DNA of 64,000 nucleotides from Combretum micranthum. Lineage: Eukaryota > Streptophyta > Magnoliopsida > Myrtales > Combretaceae. The notes beneath the pieces are model-generated. The model saw only the letters and a program-made list of their open reading frames with translations, ran no database searches and was not told the origin of the DNA. This document shows, one piece after another, positions 32,834 through 51,324 of the stretch (within the stretch, counting starts at the first letter, position 1; every line of letters starts with the position of its first letter). The stretch covers positions 1,909,501 through 1,973,500 of the forward strand of contig JAMXBD010000011.1 in NCBI GenBank assembly GCA_024138025.1, given 5' to 3'. Both the position numbers and the translations under genes were made by a program.

Positions 32834-33169
32834 TGGAGTGGCTAGGATTATGAAATTTTATATATTCCTAATAGAAGTTACCGTTTACATTTCCAAACTT
32901 GTATCTTTTCAAGGGCTAAGTTTTGAACTCATGTTTGTACTATCTTTTCAATTTACTTAGATTTGTTACTTTACTTTTGATAACAATTCTACTGCAACAT
33001 AAAATGTTTTTTTTTTAAATCCAAATTAAACAAATTTAAAACCTAAAATTGGTTAGTAAACGATCACAATAAACTAATAGTTTAGGTTAGCCTTTGCGTA
33101 TGATGCTTAAGCATTATACGTAGCAAATTGAACATGTATTGACTCTATTTAGGGTGTGACATAATATCA

Positions 33170-34680
33170 TACCCTATTTGTTTGAAGCATATATATATAT
33201 ATATATATTTGCTAGAGTAATCAATCTGTTGAAATATTGAACTTTAAGAATCAAATCTAGTAAAACTTAAATCCACAAAATCTTGGTTTGTAAAACAAAA
33301 CACAGTTAATAAATGTCTAGAGGTTATCTAGTATGACTACTATGATACTTAAGTCGGTAAATGTATAAAAATAAGGCAACAACAAGAAAATAAGAAAGGT
33401 ATGAGAGAGATAACACCAAAAACTGTCCTTAACCTAGATGTGGCATGGGGCATTTATAGGAATAGATCTACAACATATTACGAAAGTGAATAAACTCAAA
33501 TATAAAAAGTGTCCCCTAATAGTTTGTGAAAGTGAATCCAGGGAGATATGGTAAGTATATCTTCTAAATTAAAAACCTTCTAAAAATTGTTATGCCGGTT
33601 AGGGATAGCTGATAGGTCAATCTACTTGCTTAAAATACATAAGCAACTTGCTATTGAGTTGCCCTATATTCGAGCTACTGTTAAGTAAGCTAGCTCGACA
33701 TAGTCTTGCAAAACTTGTTTATGGTTATGCCAAGGTCATTATGGGCTTGAAGTAAGCTGGTATGTTGCTTCAATAGTTTAATCCAAGGTCCAATAGGTCA
33801 ACTCATAACTCAAAGAAGTCAGTTTAAGCTTAGAGAGCCCATGATCAAAATTGTCTATCAACACTTGCACCCTACTCTCTTTGGTGAAAGATTGGTAAGG
33901 AAAGTAGGCTTAAGGATAAGCTTCTTAATTTATTATTCAAGCTATTTAGAATTAGCTCCAGTAAGGCACCTTATTTGATGACCATAAGGCATAAGGTGAA
34001 ACTATAGTAGTGTTTGCCTTTTGGGAGCTTCATTTGAAGTGGAGTGGTTAAGCAAGTAGGTGATTTAAGTTGAACACTCATGCTATGGTTGATAACATAG
34101 CCCCATGAGGTTTGAAGATGGCAAGCCGAGTGGGCAAGCAAAAGGTAAGCCTAAGTTGGTTAGTAACTAGGTTTTATAAGATCAGCATATCTAATATGCT
34201 TTTAGAGCTCAGTTAGTAAGTGGTCAAAGTTCCTTATGCGTAGGAGTAAGCTAGAACTTGGCATCATGAAGAGCTTGCGGATTAGGCTTAAAGTGGTGGG
34301 GACTTGATGAAAATTAACATTAACAATTTTAAAGGCATAGGCAACTGGAAAATGAATTTATTTAATAATAATGATTGGCGTAAAACATACAGCTCAAAGT
34401 ATGCTCTCAAGTTATTGAGATTCTAAGTTTTCAGTATAGGTTGGCCATGTAATCTCTCAAACTTATTCATTTATTTTCCCAAGTCTTCTTTGATCCAAAT
34501 AAGACCTTTCTAATTTGGGATGAGGTTGCCTTAACCTTTTAGGAGAAGTATTGCCTCAAGATTTCAGTAGATCAAGTCACCAAACTAGAAGACCTTGTAC
34601 TTTGCTTTCATGACGTAGTGTCATGCTAACTTTAGTTTAATAATAGCTTGCCTTATCAAAATAAAGTCACAAATCTCATA
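33170..34680 (-). mobile_element. Probable 3' LTR and 3' region of the minus-strand gypsy element
   Basis: Lies downstream of the integrase relic on the minus strand and has no ORF. It includes a cctataaatgcccc TATA-like stretch (minus strand, about 33460-33447). There is an (AT)n run at 33191-33208. No matching 5' LTR was found above 38950, so the LTR assignment is inferred from position. Confidence 0.35.
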
Positions 34681-34689
34681 TGTAAAGCC

Positions 34690-37600
34690 CATATTAGCTT
34701 GAAAGCCTATTTGATTGATTGTCAAAATCAAAGCTCGAGTTTAAAGGTTTAGGAGCTCCAACACAAATGGATGAACTACCTCTTATTTGAAGGTAGGTTG
34801 GTATGGGATCTTGCCTATGGTAATTAGGTGAATAGTTTAGTAAATTCACAAGATGTAAGGGTGCTCATTCGCCTAATTTCCTTTTACCTTATCAACTTTT
34901 TTCTTGAGGCTGTTGAGGATAATCTTGCGCATCACTTCAATTTATCCATTTGACTGCATATGGGTTATTGATATGTATAAGAGATGTGTGTTTATGGCAT
35001 AAGTCTTTAATTTTTGTTTGTCAAAATGAGTCATCTTATCTGTAATTAAGATGCTAAGTCTCTAAGCCCAATAATAATATGATTTATCACGGATTCAATT
35101 TGCTTCTTTATGACCATTGCCTTTGCTACTATCTCTACCTCAGCCCCATTTAGTTAAGTTGTTTATGGCTATGATAATATCTTGTCGTTAGCCACTAGCC
35201 TTTGGAAAAGGGCCTAGAAGTTCAATGCCCCATTATGTAAAAGGCTATGAGCTGATGAGGGGATGCATTAATTTTTTATGAATGAGCATTAATGGAGCAT
35301 ACTTTTGATATTGATCATAATCCTATACAACGACATAGGCCCTTCATGTTTAACCAGTAATATCCAAGCCAAAGGGTTGACATGCAAAAGTGTTTGGCTT
35401 TCAATATGGTTATTTGACATTCTTACATACAACTTTTGCAAGAACTAGCGTCTTTCATTAGTTTAGAGGCATTAAAGGAGAGGAAGTGTGAAGCCTCCTC
35501 TATAAAGTACATCATCAATTATGGTAACATTGGTTATGTTGTACATTAACCTCTTCATTTCTATGCCATTTGAAATAAGAGTTATGTGCATAAGATAGTC
35601 AATAATAGAGGCCATCAAATTCTAATGTTCAACATATGCCGTGTTTAAGACTTCATGATGCTTCTTGTCAATGCTCGCTCCAATCTGGTAGGTATACTAT
35701 AAAAATCTTACTCTCATTCTTCTTAGGATTAGAGACACTAATGAAGGCTAACTTGGAGAGCTTATCTATCTCAATATTTCTAACTTATGGAAATTTATGA
35801 ATGCTCTGAAAAGATAATTTGGAGATCAAAGCTTAAACAACTTCTGGGTACTTAATCATAGCATCCCTTGTCATCCCATACTCACTATTGACTTGTTGCA
35901 CGACAAGCATGGAATTTAACATATTATTCAATCACTCAACTCCAACATTATTTGCAAACTTAAGGCTAGCTATTAAGGCCTTATACTTAGCTTCAAAACC
36001 AAACTTCAAGGTATAGTAAACTTTAGCCTCAAATAATCCTTCAAAGATTAAGCCCGCTCCACTCCCTCTTGAGTGGAGGATCAATTGATGTGGAAAGTCT
36101 ACTTCGGCTACTCATTCTGGTATGGAGTATCGTCCTCTGTTGTGTACTAAATAGTAAAATTTGATAAGATTTAAGCTTCGATAGCCTCTCTTGGCTTGTA
36201 TTAGACGTCATATGTGCTCGACTCTAGTATATACTTCATCATCTGACTCGAATTTTCTAACTTGTGTAATATGGTCTGGAGCAATATGTTGGTCAAGATG
36301 ATCAACTAATGAACTTTGAAATAAGCATATGTCTTCTTATTGAACCATAGCCTAAGTGAATTTCTCGACCTTAGTGTAATTAAAGCTTAGGTCCTTAGAG
36401 AATATGATTGACCAAGTAGACAGGTAAAGTTAATGGTCTTCATTAGGGATAGGCTTAAACAAAATTTGGTGGGTTTGTCAGTAAGACCTCCAACTTAATG
36501 AAGCCTGCTTCACTTTTATTGATCCACTTAAAACTAATCAGGTTCTTCAATATCTTGAAGAAATCTGCACATCTATTCATGATCCTACTTAGCGTAATAA
36601 TTCTTTTTGTGAGCTTTTAGACTTCCTTTACTAACTTGGGGGATTGCATGTCTGGAATAGCTTGGACCTTCTTTGAGTTTGATTTAATATCGTGTTAAGT
36701 TACTAAATAGCTCAAGAACTTGTCTAAAGTTGCCTTAAAGACACACTTCTAGGGATTCAACTTCATTCTATAATGTCTAAACTTGTCGAAGGTTTCACAT
36801 AAGTCTAAGAGGTGATATTCGAGCTTTTTTCTTTTCACGTTTAAATAGTCTACATAGATGTCCATATTTTGCCCTATCTAATGTTTGAATATCTTCATCA
36901 CCAACTTCTTATAGATTTCCCCAGCACTCTTGAGGTCAAAGGACATCACCTTGTAATAATAAGTTTTGAAGGAGGTGACAAAAGAGGTATAGGCCTCATG
37001 TTTAGGCTCTATCTTTATTCGATTTTAACTTGAAAAGACATCAACAAAGTTGAGGGGCACATAGTCAGACATCAACAAAGTTAAGAGGCACATAATCAGA
37101 CATCAAATCAATGCACTTGTCTATTTTAAGAAAGGGCAAACAATCATTTAAGTAAACTTTATTCTGGTTAATATAGTTGACGCATATTTGCCCCTTTTCA
37201 TTAGATTTCTTAACCAATATTACATTGGCCAATAGGTTTCGTACTAGTCCTCGTTGTTGAATATGACCTCTAGCAACTTTTGTACTTCTTCTTTAATGAT
37301 GACCTTTCTTGAAGCTATAAAGTGTCTTCTTTTTTGTTTGATAGGCTTAGTCACAAGGTCAATGTTAAGTCAATGTGTTATCACTTCTAGGGTGATGCTT
37401 AACATGTCGACTAGCAACTAGACAAATATGTTTGTATTAGCTTGTAGGAAGTGAAGTGCCACTAAGTTGTATTTCTTTTGTCTCTTTAGTCAGTTCCCCC
37501 CATTTTTGGTAGTTCTTCTGAGGTGGAATTGATCTAGAAAATCTCATCATGTGTTTAAGCTCTCAAATATATGTCCCTAGAGAGTACAAATGCCAATTTC

Positions 37601-38918
37601 TATTAAAGTTAAGAACTTGTCTTTCATGTGCGTGTAAGAGGTGATCATGCTAAAGATAGATTCGTTCAATCACCAAAGATGATATTATAGAGCAATCAAC
37701 ACTCAACCACTAAAATTTAAATGCCATGAGTCATAATGTTGTCATTGACATCGAGCTCCATAAGGAGAGATATAATTCCTCTGTTAAGGATGGCATCACA
37801 ACCATCTAAATTAAAAGCTTAAGCTTATAGACATAGTGTGGGTTATTATATTTATTCTATACTACTCTCCACCACTTGCGGTCAGAACTTTGACTTTACT
37901 TAAGACCCTTCAAGTGTATGACTTAATTTTAGTGGGGTTGTAATGAGTACGGAGAGATTCAAACTCATGACTTCTTACTTTGATATTATGTTAAAGTTGT
38001 CATCATAACCATCTAATCTAAAAACTTAAGCTTATTGAAATGGTGTAGGCATTATATTTATGCTTTGATAATAATTTAAAATTAACATCACAACCATCTG
38101 ATCTAAAAGTTTAAGCTTGTAAATGTGATGAAAGCTATTATATTTATTTAATAACATCCTCTAACACATATGAGCTAATTATCGAAGTTGTATAGATCAT
38201 GATTGTAGGGCTTCAAATTCTTCTTGAGCTTTGGAGCCATTTGCTCGTATGCATTAGTGACGATTCAACGTTGATCCTTGTGTCTATCATCACCTTCTTC
38301 ATGTCAAGTCCCGTGATTCAAACTGAAATAATGAAGGCATTATGGTGAGGAATTTTATTTCCCCCAAGATCTTCATCAAAAAAGGAGATGGAAGTGTCTG
38401 TCCTTTGTTTCTTGGCATGCAAGTTCCTAACATGTTTACCTCTCGAAGCTTTAGATAAGCCATAGCAGCCGATTGTGCCTCCCTGGTAGGGACCCCCTAA
38501 AATAAAATTAACAACACCATTGGAAGCCCTGTTCTAGCAATTGTTGTTATTAGCAGTGCAGTCACCCAATTCTTCAAGACTTTGCTTAGATCACCTTCGC
38601 TTAAAAGGTCGTTATATGGTGTTGTTGGGATTAGCAATCATCAGTGTTGCTGATCTTTGTTTTTGCTTAGGTCGGTCCTTCACCGAATTTGCATCCTTAT
38701 TGTCATTGTCTTTTCGGATTCGGTCTTCGGGCCGTCTGCTTCTTGCCGAGCTCTAACGATATCCTTTTAAGTGATATATTCCTTAGCCTTCTCCTTGAAT
38801 GCTTCAGGATTTGGGTTTGTTTTTGGTTAAGGGCTTGAAATTCTTTACGTGGATCGTCTGTACCTTGCCTGATGAGGTGAAGGGACAAAGCATCATTTTT
38901 TTGAGGTTTACTTGCCAT
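34690..38918 (-). pseudogene. Ty3/gypsy polyprotein relic
   Basis: Minus-strand order, from high to low coordinates. A start reading MASKPQKNDALSLHLIRQG (38918) opens a probable gag-end segment. Then LGGPYQGG (about 38490) and the protease stretch ITGLDMKKVMIDT (about 38300). Reverse transcriptase runs about 37400-36480, with YKVMSFDLKSAGEIYKKLV, then YVDY in place of the catalytic YVDD at 36856-36845. RNase H is at about 36030-35690 (AKYKALIASLKFANNVGVE). Integrase is at about 35430-34700, with a damaged zinc-binding part. This gag-to-integrase order is that of Ty3/gypsy. Stops and shifts occur in every domain, and the protease and RT active sites are altered, so it is dead. It has no intact gag. 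Confidence 0.85.
36480..37400 (-). pseudogene. Reverse transcriptase domain of the gypsy relic
   Basis: Recognisable from VTKPIKQKRRHF at the N-side through KSNEKGQICVNYINQNKVYL to the RT-RNase H connection (LISFKWINKSEAGF). The catalytic motif reads Y-V-D-Y. A 31-bp direct duplication (about 37047-37108, gacatcaacaaagtt) interrupts it near the SFMD-equivalent region. Confidence 0.8.
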
Positions 38919-39519
38919 GAAGTGAATCCTAAAACCTGTTAATGCTATATGATGAAATTGGTTGCACGCTAGTTAAAAGATGTCAGGGCATGCTTCCAAT
39001 TTAAGAATCTTGAAATAGAGCCTAACGGATAAAGTATATCAAATGACTATATCCTTACAGGGACTGTATGTGCATTTTATATAAAATTTTATGTTCTATG
39101 ATACCTTTCAGTTTCTAAACATATGCATTATGTCACGTGAGGGACATATAAAATATAAGTAATGAATATAATTAAACTCAATAAATATAATAAAAATTCA
39201 ATCAAGTCGCTTCTTGTTATTTTATGTTTTATATTGAACATTTCTATGGGTTACAGAAGAGGTCTAAGTTTTAAAAACCCATTTCTACAGGAGGAAGGCC
39301 CGCACAAGGGATTTTACCCATTCGACCATATATCATCTCATCTAATGTGTGTAATTAGCTAGCTATCATCTAGATATCTTCCTTGTTGAATTGAAGTATT
39401 TGCATTTATATTTTTGCGCTAAATAGTAATACTTGCGATTTTGTTTAGCAGTGAGTGCAATCAATTAATCCCGCTCTTCCTTTGGAACCAAATCAATTCA
39501 CAACACAAAATTTAATTTT

Positions 39520-39770
39520 GGGATAATGTCATAAATAATATCTTAACTTGAGCAAAATATGTAATTAGATACCGAAACTTTAAAATTAACCAATTTAATA
39601 CCTAAGAGACCTTGATAAATATATTGTTAGCGACTAGAGTGCACAAAAAGTTATTTCAAGTACCAAATTGATCAATTTCAAAGTTTGGATACCAAATTGA
39701 TTATTTTCAATGTTTAGGTGTCTAATTGCATATTTTATCAAAGTTCAAGCACCATTCGTGACAATAACCC
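39520..39770. mobile_element. MITE with 9-bp target duplication (Mutator-like)
   Basis: 251 bp with imperfect terminal inverted repeats: gggataatgtcat on the left, gggttattgtcac read inward from the right. It is flanked by the exact 9-bp duplication TTTAATTTT (39511-39519 and 39771-39779). Nine-base duplications point to the Mutator superfamily. Non-coding. Partial relatives occur at 8072-8190 and about 48330-48455. Confidence 0.85.
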
Positions 39771-39877
39771 TTTAATTTTCTATAGTTATGGCATGAAAGT
39801 TTTTCCGACCATAAGCACATTACATTTGACTAAGCCATCCTTATTATTACTTAGATAAAAAGATTTATAATGTAACC

Positions 39878-39878
<1 letters not shown>

Positions 39879-39910
<32 letters not shown>
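39879..39910. repeat. (TAA)n microsatellite
   Basis: About ten uninterrupted TAA units. Confidence 0.9.
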
Positions 39911-39912
<2 letters not shown>

Positions 39913-40887
39913 TCATAGTCATGCAATCTCATAGTACAACTATTACCAGCTCATTCACTTAACATGAATAGCTATTCATTCCTTCTTCGTTCAACGTAAA
40001 GCTAATATTACGGTATTCACTTAAAAAGACTGATAATTCATAATGAATTGTTATTACGTAAAATTATGAACAGCAATTCATGCCTCTAACCCATGAATTG
40101 TTACTCAATAGTCTATTTTGAATTTTGTCGTAAATACCATTATCTTGAAAATAACATCTATACAATTATCCTCTCTATAATAAATACAAAGGGCATTATA
40201 GATATTTCACCTTTTACTCTAGTAACTACTTGTTTTACATTTTACAGCAAACGAACATTGTAATAATCATTGCAACTCTATTATATTCCCTTTGAATTGA
40301 AATTTCATTCTTCCCTTATTCCATTCAGGAAAGTGAACAGGCTATAAGTTAATCTCAAAGTCAACAACAAAAGCATGCATTAAATAAATAAATATATAAA
40401 AAAAACCAACAACAACAAAAGTCTGCACTAGTAATAAACAAGTGGTCCTAAACTTTGATAAATTGACAAATAGTCTTTAAAAGTTGCAAATAACCCTTGA
40501 AGTTTGTTTGCTGTCTCGACCACTTCACTTTTACAAACAATTCAATATGGTCCAACGTTCTTTTTTTTATTTAATTTTTTTTTAAAAAGGCAAATCCCTT
40601 ACATTAGAGAGTAGCACTTATTTATATTAAAGAATGCATGTATTGGGAATTCTATTCATATAAACAATCACTTAAGAATTCAGTGACTTCCATTTTCAAT
40701 TTCCCCCAAAACCCTTTTTAAGTTCATAAAGGAGACTCATGTTAGCACCATGCACATCCCAAAGCATGGTTACAACGAGGCAAGATATACCATTCCAAGG
40801 AACTCTGGGTATTGTTGTTTTCATGCCACGATGACTCACCTAGGGACATAAGTTTGGAATAAGATTGGAACACGTCTTTGTAATATA
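39911..40887. other. Intergenic and RPT6 3' flank
   Basis: No second gene is seen. The RPT6 3' UTR must start at 40887 and run downwards. No canonical AATAAA in minus orientation is obvious in the first ~250 bases, so the poly(A) site cannot be placed. Confidence 0.5.
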
Positions 40888-46600
<5,713 letters not shown>

Positions 46601-46850
46601 TGTTGCTTATCTTAAAGAAGTCGGATCTTCCTCTTTACTTATGGGTTGTTTGGTTAAGGAAGAGAGGAAGAGAGGAAGAGGAGGAAGAGAATGGAGGAGT
46701 AGAAAAAGATTTCTTTGGGGTTACTCCACTCAATTATAGCATGGGCGGAATGTTGTCATTTTTTGTTTTCGTAGGGGCCAAAGTTGGAAATATACTCGCG
46801 AGTTGGGTCCATTGCCTTTAACCTGTTGATGTAAAATTATGCTGTGCATG
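46601..46850 (-). promoter_or_regulatory. RPT6 5' UTR and proximal promoter region
   Basis: Directly upstream of the start codon the transcript strand is CT-rich (cttcctc repeats, 46655-46700), as in many plant 5' UTRs. A TGGGC word lies at 46742-46746 on the opposite strand. This word has been reported as frequent in plant proteasome gene promoters. The transcription start cannot be placed. Confidence 0.45.
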
Positions 46851-49800
46851 TTTGTTTGGTCTTTTTCTTAGTAGATTGATATCTTATGTTAATCGTTTTT
46901 TATATAGGGATTTATCAAAAAATAAATATAGATGAAAAATAAATATTTTTATTCATAAATAAAATAAACAGATCAGATACAAATAAGATATATATAATTA
47001 GATATAAATAAGATATAAATAAAAATCAAACAATCTTAACAACAGTTAAATTATTGAAAATTTAGTTAAAGGATTAATGTTGTGTAAATTATAATTGAAG
47101 GGAAAAATATTATCTAAAAATTAAAAGTGATAAACTTTTAACCGACTTAACATGTGGTATGCCAACATTAGGGGAGAACAAACATAATGTATAAAATTTA
47201 AAAATGTAAACATAAAAACAATAAAATAATATATATATATATATACCCATCTTTTCCTTCTTCAACAAGTAGCGCATCCACCCACAATTATCATGATTCC
47301 GTTAACCCCAACACCTATACCGGTATGATCCTTCACTTTCCTTTTCCTTAAATTTTTTTCACTTGTTAAATACCCTCTCAAAACCTTAACTTTAACCCTA
47401 ATTTCACTTCAAAGATTTGAACTTTAACCCCAATACTCACCAAATTCCAAACTTTAGCACAAATTCAAACACCTAATGAACTCTAACGAAGTTGGAGCAC
47501 AACCACTACATCCATCGCAACTGCGAATCATAATGGGTGAACAAAGCTCCAAGTTATGTGTTAGTAGGTATCGATTGTTGTGACAATGTCGAGTTGTCTA
47601 GAGCCGATGGAGTCATGAGTTGGGTTTAGCTAAAGGCGGTTTGTTCAATTGGATTATTCTATGAAGTAGTAATAGAGATGTGTTTGAGTATATGGGTGTT
47701 GAAGTGGTTCAGTTTTGGTTTAGAGATGGGTTTTAGTCAAGTGGTTGTTCATGTGTAATGGGTGTAGGGTTCGGTTTGCTGGTGTGGTGGTTTTCAAAGT
47801 GGCTTCATTAATCAGTGTGGTGGATTTCACTAGTGACCAAAACAAGTAAAGAAGGCACAATTTATTACTCACTGGAGTTTTAGGTAGTAATGTTCATGTG
47901 TAGTACGCCTAGCATCGAGCTGTCATAGGTGTGTGCGAGTAGTGATCAAGTAGGTATAGTTGGTGATTATGTCTTACAACCGGTGATGATGTAGTGAGGT
48001 GGTTCGTTAACTTTATACTCAATGGTAATTTAGTGTTTTATGGATAAAGTTGTGCTTGCTTGTAAGAATTGGTTGCTTCAACTTAGTGGTCTGTGTTGTC
48101 ACATGATTTTGTATGTGTTGTTGCACTAATGAGTATCTAAAGTAAGTGGTAGTTAAACTTCAGTGGTATGAGGAGTCACTAAACATGTTATTGCTACTCA
48201 TCGAAGAAGATATTATTTGTCTAGATTTTTTAACATTACATTTTTTTTCCCTTTAATGTGGGAATGTCACTTGTCAGGTTGTTATTGACTAAAAATATCA
48301 AGTTGGATAATAGTATTAGACCATGTGACAGAGTTACTAATAGCATTTTCAAAAAGTTAATCTACATCCAAATTGGCCACTTTTAAAATTCAAGTATTTA
48401 ATTGTATGTTTTGCAAAAGTTCAGCAACAATTTACGACATTAACTCTTTAGTAAAACCAATTAGTCTATTATAAACGATGAAGAAATTAATTAAGATTTA
48501 AGCATTTTGTAAGATTTTCTAAAACCCTATTAAGACTATAGTTTATTTTTCACTATATTCATGAGCCATCTAAAAGGGAATTTTACAAGATAGTAACTCT
48601 CTCCACTCCAATGCGATTAGCTTTCTCTTTATCTTTTTTATTAAAAAATAAAAGCCAAACGTATAACTCCATGTATTATCGCATTTGCAACCATGTTAAT
48701 GATCGGCATTGTCTTCTAAGTCTAGTGATTTATGATTGTCGTAATGGGGATATGTCTATATACATGTATATACGAGGTCATTTTTTTTGTCCACATTATA
48801 AATAAAATAACATGAATCTTAAAACTAATAATAATACAATTGTATATGATAAAAGAGCAAACATAAGTGATTATAGTGAGAAGGATGTTGTGTAATCAGT
48901 AGTGTGGTATAAGATAATGGGATGATTATTTTCTAAATTTAATTATATTATTTTAATGGGTCAAGCTTTCGTATTGAGTCATATTTAAAACTTGAAATTC
49001 AATCAAGTATGCTATATGATTTCAAAACAATGCATAAACCCATCTTTGGTTTTACCATATAGAACCTTTAACGAGTCACATGATTAGGTACGCTACAATA
49101 ACCTGCTCCAATTGCATCCATGAGAATTAGTTATTATAAAAAATTAATATGCATATATATATGTATCTAAAAAGTAGTCATTATAGAAGTTACTTATTCT
49201 ATGATTCTATCCGGCCATTAAAGACCCTATATGCATAATTCGAATTTAACATGACAACTTTTATGAGCTTAGCGAAGTTAATGAGCTTTTGCTTTTATTG
49301 CATAAAATTGTTTAAAATTGTTATTTAAAAAAAAATCCTTAAATCTTGAAGAAAAAGTTGTATATAGTGAGCATGGAATTCTATGATTGTTGGGATTTAG
49401 TTTAGGAATATTATTGAAATTAGTTGAATGTGTAGATTTAGTAAAATTAGTTAGTTATTTATAATTAGTTACAATTAATATGATTAGTTAAGAAGTAGAA
49501 AAATTACATCAAAGCTGCCCAAAGCTAGATAATTTGAAAATTTTATAGTGTTGATCCCTTATTTGCACTACTCTGTATAATGTTAACCTATTTTTTAATC
49601 ATTTAAAATATTGATACTCTATCTAAATTTATTCACAAATCTTGATCCCCTATAGTGTAATTTTCCTGTTAAGAACTTAGTGCTTATTAAGAAATATTAT
49701 GAATAACATCTTGTGGAAAAAGAGAAAAATTATAGCCATCCACGTAATTGATAAATGAAATTTATTAATTTTTTTGTATTTCATGAGTTCTTTCTAGGAG

Positions 49801-50040
49801 TTTATCTTTAACTAGATTTAAAAACAATTTCATCTTCTTTTTTTTTTTTTTTTAAAATACTTACATGAGCTCTTACTAAAATCTTAAAATTTATGGGATC
49901 TGAAACTGAAACTAGCCATCTATAATAATGTCCAAGTTGAGACTCTACAACCCCTTACAAATATCTATGTATTTCATGGTTGGAGGAGTGACGTTGAGTA
50001 TAACTTGGAGTCATATAAATTCATATTCCTGACATAATTT
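46851..50040. other. Intergenic, no gene seen
   Basis: AT-rich. It contains an inverted relative of the gtatct-rich stretch of the 20716/23154 duplication (about 46880-47045), a right-half fragment of the 39520 MITE family (about 48330-48455) and a fold-back fragment (49510-49680). The 47230-48240 part is somewhat less AT-rich, but no frame stays open. Confidence 0.5.
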
Positions 50041-50049
50041 AGAATGAGT

Positions 50050-50648
50050 AAGGCTGCAAATGAGTCGAGCTACTTATGAGATATTTGAGCTTAGCTTAGC
50101 TCGGTCAGCTTGATTAATATACAAACCAAGCTCGAGATCTAATTTAGGCTCACGAACCGGCTCATGAACAAGTTCATTTAAGTTCGTAAATAGGTTCACG
50201 ACTAAGCTTATTAACAGGCTCGTTAATAAGCTCGTTTGCAAATTTATGAATTTTTTAATGCATGATATATTATTTATAACTACATAATAAAAATAACAAA
50301 AACTAATTTCTATTTAATAATTATGTATATATATATATATTATAGCAACACTTATATATTATATTTTATGTTTAAAAAATTGGAAAACGTGTTATCTAAA
50401 TGAGTTGAGCTTAAACTTAAAATCTAAGCTTGATAAAAGCTCATTAGGCTAGATAAAAAGTTTGGTTTAGCTTGAGCTCATTTCATAAACGAGCTGAGTT
50501 TGAGCTCAAACTTAAGCTTAGTTAACTAAATGAGTCGAACCCGAGCTTCAATTTCAAGATCGTTAAAAAGTTCAGCTCGAGCTAGCTAAATTTTAAACTA
50601 GCCGAGCCTAAGCTTTTAATAGCTTGGCTTGGCTCTTTTGTAACCATA
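50050..50648. mobile_element. hAT-type MITE
   Basis: 599 bp with degenerate terminal inverted repeats (left ggctgcaaatgagtcgagc, right end complementary as ggttacaaaagagccaagc). It is flanked by the exact duplication AGAATGAGT (50041-50049 and 50649-50657); an 8-bp gaatgagt core is the hAT expectation. The interior is full of gagctc/gctcga words and can fold back. No ORF. Confidence 0.8.
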
Positions 50649-50659
50649 AGAATGAGTTT

Positions 50660-51324
50660 CAATAAATTTCTTGTCTACCAAATGCTCGAATGGTTATAAG
50701 GGATTTGAATGAAGTTGCCAAATAAGAAGAGAAGAGTGTGGGGAGAACAAAATTGGTTGGCAACATCTAACCTTTAATGAAATGACATACGACTACAGCT
50801 TATTATTTGTAGGATTTCATGGTCCTCTCTTTATATGGTATAATAAAAGGGAAAATAAAGTTTTGGTTAAAGAAAGGTTATATAGAGCTTTAGTTGATTG
50901 TGAATGAATTCTAAACTTCCTAATGTAACAAATCACTTGCCATATTTCAAATGGCCCAAACCATCATCCTCTTTTGCTGGAACTAATTAAAAATGATAGA
51001 ATATGATAAAAATATCCAAATTTGAGTCCATATAATTACTAAAATTAGATTATATGTATAGTGGCAAGTTAAAATGAAATGAATTGATCCAATTAATATA
51101 GAGTGTTTTTTTTTTTTTAGCATTAATAGTGGCATCATAAGACAACTTTGAGTAGGTGGTGTTAAAATCTGCAACAAAAAGATCCAAACTTTATTGAAAC
51201 AACCTCGAATCTTACTTGAATATCTAAATGGCTTTGACATGGACTTTGCGGGACATTTAATAAAGGTAAGGAAATGTGTCGTGCTCCTATTAGATCATTG
51301 TGATGATTATATAAATTTTGTTAG
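50660..51324. other. Intergenic, no gene recognised
   Basis: Short opposed ORFs (50983-51240 minus, 51194-51403 plus) have no recognisable content. The plus ORF crosses the copia insertion point, so only its first 43 codons belong to the pre-insertion site. Confidence 0.4.

Larger units (their letters stand above)
30010..33161 (+). mobile_element. Long LTR-like block, group C, plus orientation
   Basis: Non-coding and AT-rich, ending agggtgtgaca at 33161, a common plant gypsy LTR end. The final ~900 bp match 56582-58010 in inverse orientation: aaaattggttag, taggttagccttt, the ggctcggcgggtagc block near 32340, and the exon-like segment at 32781. The left limit is uncertain, and a target duplication could not be fixed. 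There are no protein-coding regions beyond the short segment listed separately. Confidence 0.6.
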
